A stretch of 64,000 bases of DNA from Saprospiraceae bacterium (GCA_016714785.1 JADKCC010000010.1:124001-188000); one strand, 5' to 3'; shown: positions 53,582 to 62,023, counted from the stretch's first letter. The notes: a model not told the origin generated them from the sequence alone. Program-made: numbers and translations.

Positions 53582-55075
53582 TTACATTTCTGCCTTCAAA
53601 GCCAGATATACGCCATTGGTCCATCCAAATCCATCTTGTACGGGATATTCTCCACCACCACTATGGGAGTTAATATTGGCCACATTATATTTTTCCATCA
53701 TTTTACCGGTTTGACGAAGCACTTTTTCGTTGAGCGATGTCCATCTGTGTGCAATGGTTTGTGCCAATTCCATATTGTTATAATTTTTAGCAGCGATATA
53801 AGCCATCCATTGAAGTGGTGCCCATCCATTGGGTGCATCCCATTGTTGTCCACTATATACATCGGTAGTCATGATACCACCGTCTTTGAGTAAGTGAGTT
53901 GCGAGAAATTCTAATGTTCTTTGGCCAATAATATCATCTACAAGACCAAAACACAGAGGGAAGATTCCAGCCGCGTGAATAGATGTAGTTTGTTGAAGTG
54001 TATGGAAATTATAGTCAAAAAAGTATCCTTCGTCTTCATTCCAGAAGTATTGTAATATCAAATCTTTCCGCTTCTCAGCATGAAGACTGAACTTATTTGC
54101 ATCAGTTGATCTTCCTGCCAATGTGTAGGCCTGAGCTAATGTTATTTCTAAATGATAAAGCAGACAATTAAGATCGACTGGCAATATTTCAGAAGTTTGG
54201 ATGGTACCCAAATGCTCTCCATCAGCAAACCATCTACTGCTGAAATCCCATCCTGACTCGCATGCTGATCTGATATTGTGGAATAGGTCATTTTCTTCTC
54301 TGTCTGTTTGTGTCGCAAGATGCGTATCTGCGGCCAACATTTCTGATCTTGGTGTAGGTGAAGCATCGTAATACCTATGTAGCAAGTCGCCGTTTGGTAA
54401 GCATACATTATGAGATGAAACATCATTGGCATTCATTTGGTTATTTACCCAGAAGGTATATTCTTTTTCCAAAGCATCAAGATATTCTATATATACAGTA
54501 GTACCTTCTATTTCTGCCAAGAGATCGACCATCATAGAGAAAAATGGTGGTTGGCTTCTGCTCAAGAAATATGTCCGGTTGCCATTTGGTATAAACCCGA
54601 CTTTATGAATCAAATAACTGAAATTGTCCACCATGGACCTTATCATATCTTTATGTCCTGACACTTTGAGTCCCAACATGGTGAAGTAGCTGTCCCAGTA
54701 GTATATTTCATTAAATCTACCACCAGGCACGATATATGGATACGGCAAAGGTATTAATGTGCTGCCAATTTTGACTTGATCGGCTTCTCTCCTTAGAAAA
54801 GACCAAAGTCGATCCACATGTGAAGTAGTGGTTTCGTTAGGATTGGTTTGGAAGTCAGAGTCTTTGAGTTTAGGAATGTCAAAATGGTCTTCTACAAATG
54901 TAAGTAGATCAAAATCAGGCTTGTTTTTTTGTGACTCATAGTTAGCATTAATGGTGGATGGATCAAATAGTGGAGTAGCATCAGCTAAAGATTTTCCATC
55001 GGAAATCAACTCACTAAGTGCCACATCTTTAAAGAGTGGGTTATACAAATTTTCTGGAAGCACTAATTGGAGCAT
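53582..55075 (-). CDS. trehalase, GH37 (cytoplasmic type)
   Basis: Trehalase hydrolyses trehalose to two glucose. The 497 residues show both family signatures, PGGRFNEIYYWDSYF and QWDAPNGWAP. The catalytic Asp lies in SGWDFSSRW and the catalytic Glu in GGGEYPVQDGFGWTNG. ATG at 55075 gives the normal N-terminus (LPENLYNPLFKDVALSELI), and no signal peptide is present, as in TreF. In the raw frame this gene continues upstream into an ATPase N-terminus through a run of 11 A on the minus strand (55083-55093). With 10 A the upstream frame would end 4 codons later, overlapping this start. I annotate two genes. Confidence 0.9.
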   Translation of the reverse strand: MLQLVLPENLYNPLFKDVALSELISDGKSLADATPLFDPSTINANYESQKNKPDFDLLTFVEDHFDIPKLKDSDFQTNPNETTTSHVDRLWSFLRREADQVKIGSTLIPLPYPYIVPGGRFNEIYYWDSYFTMLGLKVSGHKDMIRSMVDNFSYLIHKVGFIPNGNRTYFLSRSQPPFFSMMVDLLAEIEGTTVYIEYLDALEKEYTFWVNNQMNANDVSSHNVCLPNGDLLHRYYDASPTPRSEMLAADTHLATQTDREENDLFHNIRSACESGWDFSSRWFADGEHLGTIQTSEILPVDLNCLLYHLEITLAQAYTLAGRSTDANKFSLHAEKRKDLILQYFWNEDEGYFFDYNFHTLQQTTSIHAAGIFPLCFGLVDDIIGQRTLEFLATHLLKDGGIMTTDVYSGQQWDAPNGWAPLQWMAYIAAKNYNNMELAQTIAHRWTSLNEKVLRQTGKMMEKYNVANINSHSGGGEYPVQDGFGWTNGVYLALKAEM

Positions 55076-55900
55076 ATTTTTGTTTTTTTTTTTGTATAAA
55101 TATTCCTGATAAAACTTTTTGCGCATATCGAGAATTTCATTTTTATTCTGACCATTGACACTCTGTAATAATCCCTCATATTTCACCATGTCTTGTTTCA
55201 TCAAGTCTCCAAACTTGTCGATGCCTTCTTTGGTGTAATCAAAACTTCCGCCTTCATTTTGCATCTGCTGCATCATGTCAAAAAGAATGTAGAGAATGGA
55301 ACTATATCCACTGGATAAAGTATTAAAATCAAATTCTTCTCTATGATCTGAAGTAAGATAAAAGTTCAATTTGTCCTCTGTTCTTTTACTTATTAATTTC
55401 AAGCTTTCGTCCTCAAATAAAAAACGAAGTGATGATTCTAATTTATCAAACCAATCAGAAATTAATTTTACTTCTTTTGCATTCTCGCGTTCAAAAGATA
55501 AAAAAGCTTGCTCCGTTCTCTTTTTGGCAAGGAACTTTTCAAAGTCTTCTACTTTTTTGGTTATATTATCTTTAACACCTTCAGACTTTTCGACTTTTAG
55601 ATTCCGAACAGCTGGGAAATACCATTTTGTTATTTCTATTACTTTACTATGAGAAAACGATTCTGATATATTAAATATCAAGCTTAATGAATCATTAAAT
55701 ATTTTATGCTTTCCATTTCCATCTATTCTGCTATTATTAAAAAAAATGTCCCAAACCGAATTTAAAACAGAAGTCTTTCCACTTCCATTCTTGCCTGTCA
55801 GTATCAAATGTTTTCGCTCGGTGTCAGAAATATTAATCTCGATATCTTGAAGATGTCTGACTTTTTTAATATCAATCTTCGTAATATAAAATGAATCCAT
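55076..55900 (-). CDS. truncated AAA/RecF-like ATPase, Walker B region missing
   Basis: This 275-residue fragment belongs to the AAA/RecF-like ATPases found in stand-alone or defence-type systems. Residues 36-43 hold the Walker A motif GKNGSGKT. A coiled middle part follows, and LSSGYSSILYILF at about 195-207 is the ABC-type signature. The next element should be a Walker B with a DE pair about 15-30 residues later, but the sequence passes at about 227 to a helical tail (DKFGDLMKQDMVKYEGLL). The conserved nucleotide-hydrolysis and D-loop regions are therefore absent. The protein may be inactive, or the locus may have lost sequence as in atpD. The frame continues into trehalase across a homopolymer. 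Confidence 0.75.
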
Positions 55901-56023
55901 ACCACAAAATTAATTATATAATTGGTTATCACCAATCTTAGTACCAAATTTATCACCACCTACCCATTCTCCTTCCTCAATACTTCCAATGTTGAATTGC
56001 TCCCTTTATATTTACTTTGATCA

Positions 56024-56614
56024 TTAAGTAATATCAAGCCAAACATCTTCATATCCATCTTTATCCATTAAAAATCTGAACCCAATATCAAGTCCTAAGT
56101 ACTTAATTATTTCGGGCCTTATCTGGAGCAGATGTTCTGCACAAAGTGGCTGGAAAAAATCATCTTTATCATCATACGCTCCTGACCAAATATACCATCC
56201 TGTAATGCCACTTTCTGCTTTTTCTCTCTTGCCATTTAGGGGATCACTTTTCAAATCAGTAGAAACCCCAACTTTTAATTTGTAATTTATGGGACTCCAT
56301 TTTGTGTTATACTTTAAACAAATTTCTTTTTGTTTTTCAATGTGATGATTCCAAGAATTATAGTCCAATAATTGGTCAACATTCTTTTCAAGTCTTAGCT
56401 TCCAAAGCGACATATTTACTTTGTTAATAGGAAAGTTTATTTTTTCATTGTCCCATTCAGAAATGGTTTCAGACAATATTTCATCATCATCATCCCAATC
56501 TACTTCTTCAGAAAACATCAATGTTGAAGCAAAGCTTTCGATTTCGGATTTACAAATCTCATCATTGAGAAATTGGTCACATAATCGAATTAAATTTTCT
56601 CTGGTAACTGTCAT
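56024..56614 (-). CDS. hypothetical protein with Imm33-like C-terminal region
   Basis: This 196-residue acidic protein without signal or membrane segments has an N-terminal half of helices (about 1-85: NLIRLCDQFLNDEICKSEIE). The C-terminal half has GWYIWSGAYDDKDDFFQPL and YLGLDIGFRFLMDKDGYEDVW. The latter resembles the Imm33-type immunity domain of polymorphic-toxin systems. I hold this as a resemblance only. No toxin gene is visible nearby. It lies between the bactofilin-like gene and the truncated ATPase, all in one direction, with gaps of about 90 and 120 bases. Confidence 0.5.
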   Translation of the reverse strand: MTVTRENLIRLCDQFLNDEICKSEIESFASTLMFSEEVDWDDDDEILSETISEWDNEKINFPINKVNMSLWKLRLEKNVDQLLDYNSWNHHIEKQKEICLKYNTKWSPINYKLKVGVSTDLKSDPLNGKREKAESGITGWYIWSGAYDDKDDFFQPLCAEHLLQIRPEIIKYLGLDIGFRFLMDKDGYEDVWLDIT

Positions 56615-56706
56615 TTTTTAAGTTTCTGGATTTGTTTTGTTTGGGAACGGTGGGTGTTTGAGTATTTTGAGTTTGTGTTTATTGAATTCTAAATTGATGA
56701 TAAAGC

Positions 56707-57153
56707 TTATGATTCTAATTGATTGATATATTCAAAATTTATTTGTTCAGGAGTATCTAGTTTTGAAATTAATTCACCACCATTTATTTTAACATTTAGA
56801 TTGTAATCTGGCTTCTTTACAAATGCCATTTTATTTATCCAAAGATTTCCTTCAACTTTTCCTCCCTCTAATATTATCATTTTTTCACACGATAAGATTC
56901 CACAAAATTCTCCTCTTATTCTTACAATATTATTTCCAAGACCAATAATTTTGCCTTGAAAAGATCTTTTTATTTCAATATTTGCATTCCTCTTTAAAAT
57001 TATATTACAATTATTTATACCGTCAAGAACCTTTGTTCCTTCAATAATAGAATCGCCTTTTAAACAATCAATATATTCTGAAGATAACCAAAGATAATCT
57101 TCTGCTAAATCAAATCTGAATATTTTTTTAAATAGACACTTAAACCTCTGCAT
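56707..57153 (-). CDS. bactofilin-like polymer-forming protein
   Basis: This 148-residue protein has a short N-terminal region and then a series of short repeating beta strands with Gly, Ile, Val and Asn at regular spacing (GDSIIEGTKVLDGINNC, IIGLGNNIVRIRGEF, IILEGGKVEGNLWIN). This is the beta-helix pattern of bactofilins, which polymerise into cytoskeletal filaments. It lacks a convincing family signature, and the first residues are basic and aromatic. It overlaps the permease stop by one base (57153), which suggests translational coupling. Its role is unclear. It could instead be a small beta-helical cargo protein. Confidence 0.55.
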   Translation of the reverse strand: MQRFKCLFKKIFRFDLAEDYLWLSSEYIDCLKGDSIIEGTKVLDGINNCNIILKRNANIEIKRSFQGKIIGLGNNIVRIRGEFCGILSCEKMIILEGGKVEGNLWINKMAFVKKPDYNLNVKINGGELISKLDTPEQINFEYINQLES

Positions 57154-57800
57154 TACCCATTCTCCTTTCTCAAAACTTCCAATGGCGGATTGCTCACCAC
57201 ATCGCGACTATTAAACATACCAATGATTACCGTAATTAATACCAATCCGAAAAGAATGGACATGACGATCCACCAAGAGATGTCAAAATCCAGTTTTAAC
57301 TGCACTTTGGTCAATATAAAGCTGGCTATCAAGGCAATACCTACACCAGTCAGTGCAGAAAGTACGCCCAAAAATGTATATTCTGTCGCATTGATTTTGA
57401 TGATTTGTGCACGGGATGCGCCTATGGTCCTGAGCAAAATACTTTCTTTGAGTCGTTGATATTTGCTCAGTGTCAATGAACTGATCAAGACTATCAATCC
57501 TGTCAATAAGCTAAAAATAGCCATAAACTGTATGATAAAGGATACCTTCGTGAGTATGTCGTTGACTGATTGTAATATGGTGGTGAGATCTATGACGGAT
57601 ACATTGGGAAATGCTTTTACAACAGCGCCACGATAATTGGCCATCGTCGCATTATCTGGTGTTTTGGTCACTAAGACTTGAAATTGTGGCGCTTGTTCCA
57701 AAATACCATTAGGAAAAACGATAAAAAATCTAGTAGATAAATTTCTGAATTCTATCTCCCGAAGGCTACCTACATAAGTCACCATTCTGGTTCCTTGCAC
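57153..57800 (-). CDS. ABC transporter permease (YbbP-like), C-terminal part (frameshifted)
   Basis: This is the C-terminal part of a MacB/YbbP-type permease. It has a periplasmic portion (TPDNATMANYRGAVVKAFP, VSVIDLTTILQSVNDILTKV) and then the FtsX-like domain of four membrane segments (FIIQFMAIFSLLTGLIVLIS, LRTIGASRAQIIKINATEY, LIASFILTKVQL, LFGLVLITVIIGMF) ending NPPLEVLRKE. The true frame extends upstream to about 57880 (ALDVKVGDEIVFNVQGTRM), and the first methionine here is internal. It belongs with 57920-59476 and 59461-59709. Confidence 0.8.
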   Translation of the reverse strand: MQGTRMVTYVGSLREIEFRNLSTRFFIVFPNGILEQAPQFQVLVTKTPDNATMANYRGAVVKAFPNVSVIDLTTILQSVNDILTKVSFIIQFMAIFSLLTGLIVLISSLTLSKYQRLKESILLRTIGASRAQIIKINATEYTFLGVLSALTGVGIALIASFILTKVQLKLDFDISWWIVMSILFGLVLITVIIGMFNSRDVVSNPPLEVLRKENG

Positions 57801-57919
57801 ATTAAAAACGATCTCGTCACCTACCTTTACATCTAGTGCTTCTGCAAAGGTCGTTCCTAAAGATACAAAGATACTATCTGATGGATTTCGATGATTTAAG
57901 ACTGCCTTCGACTAGTGTT

Positions 57920-59476
57920 TCATCTTCCTGATATAGTATCTCTGTAAGTCACTCTTGCTTCCCGATTTACTGCCCATCTTTCCGCTGTCATGGTGGAGTC
58001 TGCAAGCCATTGAGCTTTGGTTTTCCCTTTCCAACCATCGATTTTCATGGTGACGACAGGCACTTGCTGCAGGATAGGTAGCTTGTAGCTTTCTGTCAAA
58101 GATTTTAATTCTGTCATTTGATTGGTCTCTATGCCGTAAAGGATCATATTGGGTTGTTTGCCGCTATCCATGAGTGAGACATTATTGAGTAAGATGCTCT
58201 GCAGTATCAGTAATGTGGTCAATACCGCTGTGCCCATTCCCAAAGTAACCATGATGGTTTGTGTCTGATTATCAGGCCTGAACAAGTTAGAAAGCCCTTG
58301 TTTCACCACAAACCCTGCACTCGATGGAATACTATTTTTCAATATTTTAATCACCAAAAAGGCAAATCCACTAAGTAATAAGTAAGATACTACAATTCCA
58401 ACCACAAATCCCAAAGCTGCCAAAATAGAAGATGTCAAAATCCATAAATAGACTGTCAAAACTAATACAATGGCAACATATAATCCTATTTTGAGCCAAT
58501 CTCTTTGGCCAGAAGTTTCATCAGTCGCAACTCTTAATGTTCTCAAAGGACTAATATTGCGAATAGAAATCAAAGGTATCAATGAAAATAATGTTGTCAC
58601 AGATATCCCTACTATCAGACCTTCAAAAATCGCTCTTGGAGAAACAGCCATCTGAATACTCACAGGAAGAAAATCAGCCATCAATACGGGTAAAGCACTC
58701 TGAATGATGACACCAAACCCAATACCGATTAGTACACCGATCGTACCTAAAAATGTAATTTGGATAAAATACACCAAAAATGCATCCCATGGCTTCATAC
58801 CCAAACAACGAAGTAGGGCAATGGAATTTGTTTTGGATTTTACATAAATAAGCACACTCGATGCTACGCCAAGACAACCCAATAATAACGCTACTATCGC
58901 CACCAAATTGAGAAAATAATTCAAAAAACTAAATGCTCTATTGAGATTTTCTTTACGATCTTCTATTGTCTCCAATCTTACATTGTCAGATCGAAACTGG
59001 GTTTTTCTTTTTGCTTTCCACTCATCAATATCTAGATTCGCAGGCACTTTAAAATAATAAGCATAATTGATCAAACTGCCGGGTTGGATGAGACCTGTGC
59101 TATCAATATCCTTCATATTGATATAAATCACAGGTGCCACAGATGACATGGCGCCTACACTACCTATAGCTCCTGAGAGTTTTCCTTTGATCTCAAAGGT
59201 CGTTTTTCCTACTTTTATTGAATCACCTTCGCTTAGTCCGTGTTGTATCATCAAACTTTCGTCAACCAATGTTGACCTACCTGTTTTGTAGGTCTTAGCA
59301 GCTTCTGAAGGTATGGTTTTTATTTTGCCGTAAAATGGATAATCGCCTTCGAGTGCTTTCAGTCTTACAAATTGTGTTTCATCTGTTTTGGGAATGTAAG
59401 ACATGGACATCATCTCCATCTCTCTGGCCTTTTCGCCTGGCAATGAGTCGAGTATATTCATCATGATGCTATCCAT
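57920..59476 (-). CDS. ABC transporter permease (YbbP-like), central part (frameshifted)
   Basis: This is the main part of the permease. The first periplasmic domain (about 1-165: MDSIMMNILDSLPGEKAREM, then VDESLMIQHGLSEGDSIKVG) is followed by FtsX-like membrane segments (NYFLNLVAIVALLLGCLGVAS, ALLRCLGMKPWDAFLVYF). A middle membrane pair and the second half's first segment (FVVKQGLSNLFRPDNQTQT, then TLGMGTAVLTTLLIL) come next. It is preceded by the N-terminus at 59461-59709 and followed by 57153-57800 after several indels between about 57840 and 57965. The full protein would be about 850 residues, normal for YbbP. With the ATPase it may extrude or extract lipids or other envelope compounds; the E. 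coli counterpart is not well defined. Confidence 0.85.
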   Translation of the reverse strand: MDSIMMNILDSLPGEKAREMEMMSMSYIPKTDETQFVRLKALEGDYPFYGKIKTIPSEAAKTYKTGRSTLVDESLMIQHGLSEGDSIKVGKTTFEIKGKLSGAIGSVGAMSSVAPVIYINMKDIDSTGLIQPGSLINYAYYFKVPANLDIDEWKAKRKTQFRSDNVRLETIEDRKENLNRAFSFLNYFLNLVAIVALLLGCLGVASSVLIYVKSKTNSIALLRCLGMKPWDAFLVYFIQITFLGTIGVLIGIGFGVIIQSALPVLMADFLPVSIQMAVSPRAIFEGLIVGISVTTLFSLIPLISIRNISPLRTLRVATDETSGQRDWLKIGLYVAIVLVLTVYLWILTSSILAALGFVVGIVVSYLLLSGFAFLVIKILKNSIPSSAGFVVKQGLSNLFRPDNQTQTIMVTLGMGTAVLTTLLILQSILLNNVSLMDSGKQPNMILYGIETNQMTELKSLTESYKLPILQQVPVVTMKIDGWKGKTKAQWLADSTMTAERWAVNREARVTYRDTISGR

Positions 59477-59709
59477 CGGTCTTTGCTAGTGGCAGATAGA
59501 TCGGCACCCAATAGCGTTGCAGCTTCTTTATTGATCTCTTTCCGAAGATTATAATTAAATGAATTGATGGCTACCAATGCTGCTACACCCAGTATGATGG
59601 ATGACATGAAAAGCAATAGTTTTGACCTATTTTTTCTACTGTCTCTGATGGCAATACTCCACAAAAACTTAAATCTGTTCATTGGATTAGTTTGCGGTGT
59701 TTTGGACAA
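59461..59709 (-). CDS. ABC transporter permease (YbbP-like), N-terminal part (frameshifted)
   Basis: The first about 75 residues hold the start of the permease: a cytoplasmic stretch (RFKFLWSIAIRDSRKNRSKL) and the first membrane segment (LLFMSSIILGVAALVAIN), then LLGADLSATSK. The frame leaves at 59482-59484 (T-run, AAA on the minus strand), where adding one base gives a continuous reading into MDSIMMNILD of the central part. Its start overlaps the 3' end of the ATPase gene (59687-60385) by 23 bases, so the two are translationally coupled. Confidence 0.8.
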   Translation of the reverse strand: MSKTPQTNPMNRFKFLWSIAIRDSRKNRSKLLLFMSSIILGVAALVAINSFNYNLRKEINKEAATLLGADLSATSKDRWIAS

Positions 59710-60385
59710 TATTTTTTACATCAGCGACTATATGGCCCGACTTCAATTGTATCGTTCTGCCCGTTTTGGCAGCTAGCTCAGGATTGTGGGTGACGATGAT
59801 TAATGTCGTACCGAAATCTTTATTTAGATCAAACATCAGTGATTCTACCGTAGAGCCGGTATCACCATCTAGATTTCCTGTGGGTTCGTCCAAACAGGAT
59901 TTTGGGTTTATTGATAAAGCTCTGGCCAAGGCTACTCTTTGTTGTTCTCCACCTGAAAGTTGTGTCGGGTAATGGGTCATTCTATCTTTCAGCCCTACTC
60001 TTTCAAGGAGCTTCTTTGCATCATCTTCTGCACCTTTGATACCTTGGAGTTCGAGTGGTAGCATGACATTTTCTAGCGCTGTAAGGCTGGGTAACAATTG
60101 AAAATTCTGAAATATAAAGCCAATAAATTTGTTTCTCAATTGTGCACGTTGATCTTCAGACAATGGCTTTACAGCATTGCCCAATAATTTGATATCCCCA
60201 GAAGTAGGATTGTCCAATGCAGCGCAAAGTCCCATAAGCGTGGTCTTTCCTGACCCTGATGGACCTGTGATGGCTACAGTTTCGCCTTCATGGATGACGA
60301 TATTAATGTCTTGCAAAACGGTAAGTGTTTTACTGCCGCTCTGGTAAGACATGATGAGATTTTCTACTTCGAGAATGGGAGACAT
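59687..60385 (-). CDS. ABC transporter ATP-binding protein (YbbA/LolD-like)
   Basis: This 232-residue ATPase of the MacB/LolD subfamily energises the downstream permease. It has Walker A (GPSGSGKTT at about 41-49), the Q-loop (FQNFQLLP), the LSGGEQQRVALARAL signature and the H-loop (IVTHNPELAA). The Walker B reads NPKSCLDEPTGNLD. Family members read NPKILFADEPTGNLD-like, one residue longer, so two compensating indels near 59888-59903 have probably changed ILFAD into SCLD. Catalytic Asp-Glu are preserved. It diverges from the esterase gene at 60457, as in E. coli ybbA and tesA. Confidence 0.9.
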   Translation of the reverse strand: MSPILEVENLIMSYQSGSKTLTVLQDINIVIHEGETVAITGPSGSGKTTLMGLCAALDNPTSGDIKLLGNAVKPLSEDQRAQLRNKFIGFIFQNFQLLPSLTALENVMLPLELQGIKGAEDDAKKLLERVGLKDRMTHYPTQLSGGEQQRVALARALSINPKSCLDEPTGNLDGDTGSTVESLMFDLNKDFGTTLIIVTHNPELAAKTGRTIQLKSGHIVADVKNIVQNTAN

Positions 60386-60456
60386 ATATTGATTTTTAAT
60401 TTTTGTAAAACTCTTTTATCGGCATATTGGTTAATAAATGTATATCAAAGCAAAAA

Positions 60457-61194
60457 ATGACACCAAATATAACTTTATACCATTTTAAAAATGCCTTAAA
60501 AACGCTTTTGATTGCAATCATCGGTGGTTTTATGGTCCAAGGATGTAAGTCTAAACAAGAAGCAGACCAACAAGTTGGGAATAATGCAGAAATTCAAGAC
60601 CAAAATGCTGATTCTGACCATGTAGCTGCTCAAAAATCCGACACAAAGTATATTTTATTCTTTGGAAATAGCCTTACAGCAGGTTACGGACTAGACGAAA
60701 ACGAATCCTTTCCGGCACTCATTCAGCAGCGATTGGATAGTCTGAAAATGCCTTACACCGCCATCAATGCTGGTCTAAGTGGTGAGACGACTTCTGGTGG
60801 TAAAAATAGAATCGACTGGGTACTAAAACAAAAAGTAGATGTATTTGTCCTGGAGCTTGGCGCCAATGATGTGCTCCGCGGTCTCGATCTCAAAGAAACA
60901 GAAAGTAATCTTAGAGCCATCTTAGATAAAGTCAAAGTTTCAAATCCTGACGTAAAATTAGTACTTGCTGGTATGGAAGCACCACCGAATATGGGCAACG
61001 AATATACCAGACAGTTCGCAGCTATTTACCCAAAACTAGCCAAAGAATATAATGCCGCATTAATCCCTTTTTTATTAGCCAATGTTGCGACTATCCCATC
61101 GCTCAATCTTGAAGATGGCAAACATCCGAATACTGCAGGACAGTTTATAGTCAGGGAGAATGTGTGGTTGGTTTTGAAGGAAATGTTGAATTGA
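60457..61194 (+). CDS. TesA-like SGNH/GDSL esterase, lipoprotein
   Basis: This lipid-anchored SGNH hydrolase (arylesterase, lysophospholipase or thioesterase) has about 245 residues. The N-terminus is a lipoprotein signal with Cys in FMVQGCKSK, followed by a flexible polar linker (about 30-60). The catalytic blocks are complete: block I FFGNSLTAGYGL with the Ser nucleophile, the Gly in INAGLSGETTSGG, block III ELGANDVLRG, and block V DGKHPNTAGQ with Asp and His. ATG at 60457 is preferred to the TTG at 60427. It is divergent from the YbbA/YbbP-type transporter genes, an arrangement conserved since E. coli tesA/ybbAP, so a shared lipid-related task is likely. Confidence 0.9.
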   Translation: MTPNITLYHFKNALKTLLIAIIGGFMVQGCKSKQEADQQVGNNAEIQDQNADSDHVAAQKSDTKYILFFGNSLTAGYGLDENESFPALIQQRLDSLKMPYTAINAGLSGETTSGGKNRIDWVLKQKVDVFVLELGANDVLRGLDLKETESNLRAILDKVKVSNPDVKLVLAGMEAPPNMGNEYTRQFAAIYPKLAKEYNAALIPFLLANVATIPSLNLEDGKHPNTAGQFIVRENVWLVLKEMLN

Positions 61195-61212
61195 ATAAAT
61201 GAAATCTGTAAA

Positions 61213-61277
61213 CTTTGAGTCCACTCCTAAAAGTCAAAAATGATGGAATGCCACTAAGACTCTAAGGTCTATAAAGT
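61213..61277. repeat. intergenic repeat relic with GTCCACTC-type motif
   Basis: GAGTCCACTCCTAAAAGT (about 61216-61233) matches the motif at 40438-40453 except for a few bases. It is followed by GCCACTAAGACTCTAAGG, a short phrase often seen in Bacteroidota intergenic regions. It is probably a decayed repeat unit. Confidence 0.4.
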
Positions 61278-61313
61278 ATTGATTATTAACTATATGAAAT
61301 TTGGATTTTTATG

Positions 61314-61321
61314 TATTTTTG
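61314..61321 (+). promoter_or_regulatory. putative -7 promoter element of the DUF6265-like gene
   Basis: TATTTTTG matches TAnnTTTG, 58 bases before the chosen ATG at 61379. Confidence 0.4.
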
Positions 61322-61378
61322 TGCCTTTGTCGCAAGATTATATTTTGCGGAGCTAATTCAGGTTTAAATAATGATATC

Positions 61379-61882
61379 ATGAAAGGATTTTTTAAATTAT
61401 TTTTTTTAGTATTTTTAGCATGTAAGCCATCACCTAATCCAGAAGCACCTGCTGAAGAAAAGTTGGTTTCCTTTGAATGGATGTTAGGTTCCTGGCAACG
61501 ATCAAATGAAAATCCAGGAAAGGATACTTACGAACACTGGCAAAAAGCTAATGATACACTTTATCTAGGTCTTGGATTTACTATGCAAGGAAATGACACG
61601 ATTTGGAGAGAGAATGTAAAACTCCTTAAAAGAGATACTTCATGGATTTTTTCTGTAACTGGAAAAGGTGATATTATATCTACTGATTTCATACTGACAG
61701 ATATTGTAGATCAAAGTTTTGTTTGTGAAAACCCAAACAACGAATTCCCCAAAATGATACTATACAAATTAAAAGGAGACTCTCTTTTTGCTAAAATATC
61801 AGGTGGCGGAGCAGATATTGAATTTAAGTTTGGGAAGGATACTCGTCCTAAAATAACTGCAACAATGACGAACGACGAATAA
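61379..61882 (+). CDS. DUF6265-like lipoprotein
   Basis: The roughly 167-residue protein has a lipoprotein signal (MKGFFKLFFLVFLACKPSP, lipobox Cys at about 15). The body (FEWMLGSWQRSNENPGKDTY, EHWQKANDTLYLGLGFTMQG, then LLKRDTSWIFSVTG) resembles DUF6265, a small beta-barrel domain of unknown function. ATG at 61379 is chosen because it starts the signal peptide; the frame runs further upstream without a convincing start. A TAnnTTTG element (TATTTTTG, 61314-61321) lies 58 bases upstream. The location is periplasmic, probably on the inner face of the outer membrane. Confidence 0.7.
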   Translation: MKGFFKLFFLVFLACKPSPNPEAPAEEKLVSFEWMLGSWQRSNENPGKDTYEHWQKANDTLYLGLGFTMQGNDTIWRENVKLLKRDTSWIFSVTGKGDIISTDFILTDIVDQSFVCENPNNEFPKMILYKLKGDSLFAKISGGGADIEFKFGKDTRPKITATMTNDE

Positions 61883-61894
61883 TGAACGACTAAT

Positions 61895-61933
61895 CTGCCG
61901 CGGAGGAAACGACGAAGCACTCAATCTGAATGA
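61895..61933. repeat. intergenic repeat relic (TTCGTCGTTTCCTCC-type)
   Basis: Read on the minus strand, the segment contains GTGCTTCGTCGTTTCCTCC. This resembles the phrase TGCTTCGTCGTTCCTCCTCGC that recurs in many Bacteroidota intergenic regions. It is less AT-rich than its surroundings and lies directly after the DUF6265-like gene. Confidence 0.4.
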
Positions 61934-62023
61934 TGGGGTTGCGTTAAGGATATATGTGTTAAAAAATGAAAGTTGAATTTTATCGAACCATTATTTTTTC
62001 ATAAAAATCCATACAATTTTATT

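Noticed and set aside
53582..55900. A novel ATPase-trehalase fusion enzyme
   Set aside because: The junction is an 11-base homopolymer next to a normal trehalase start; with one A fewer the frames separate.
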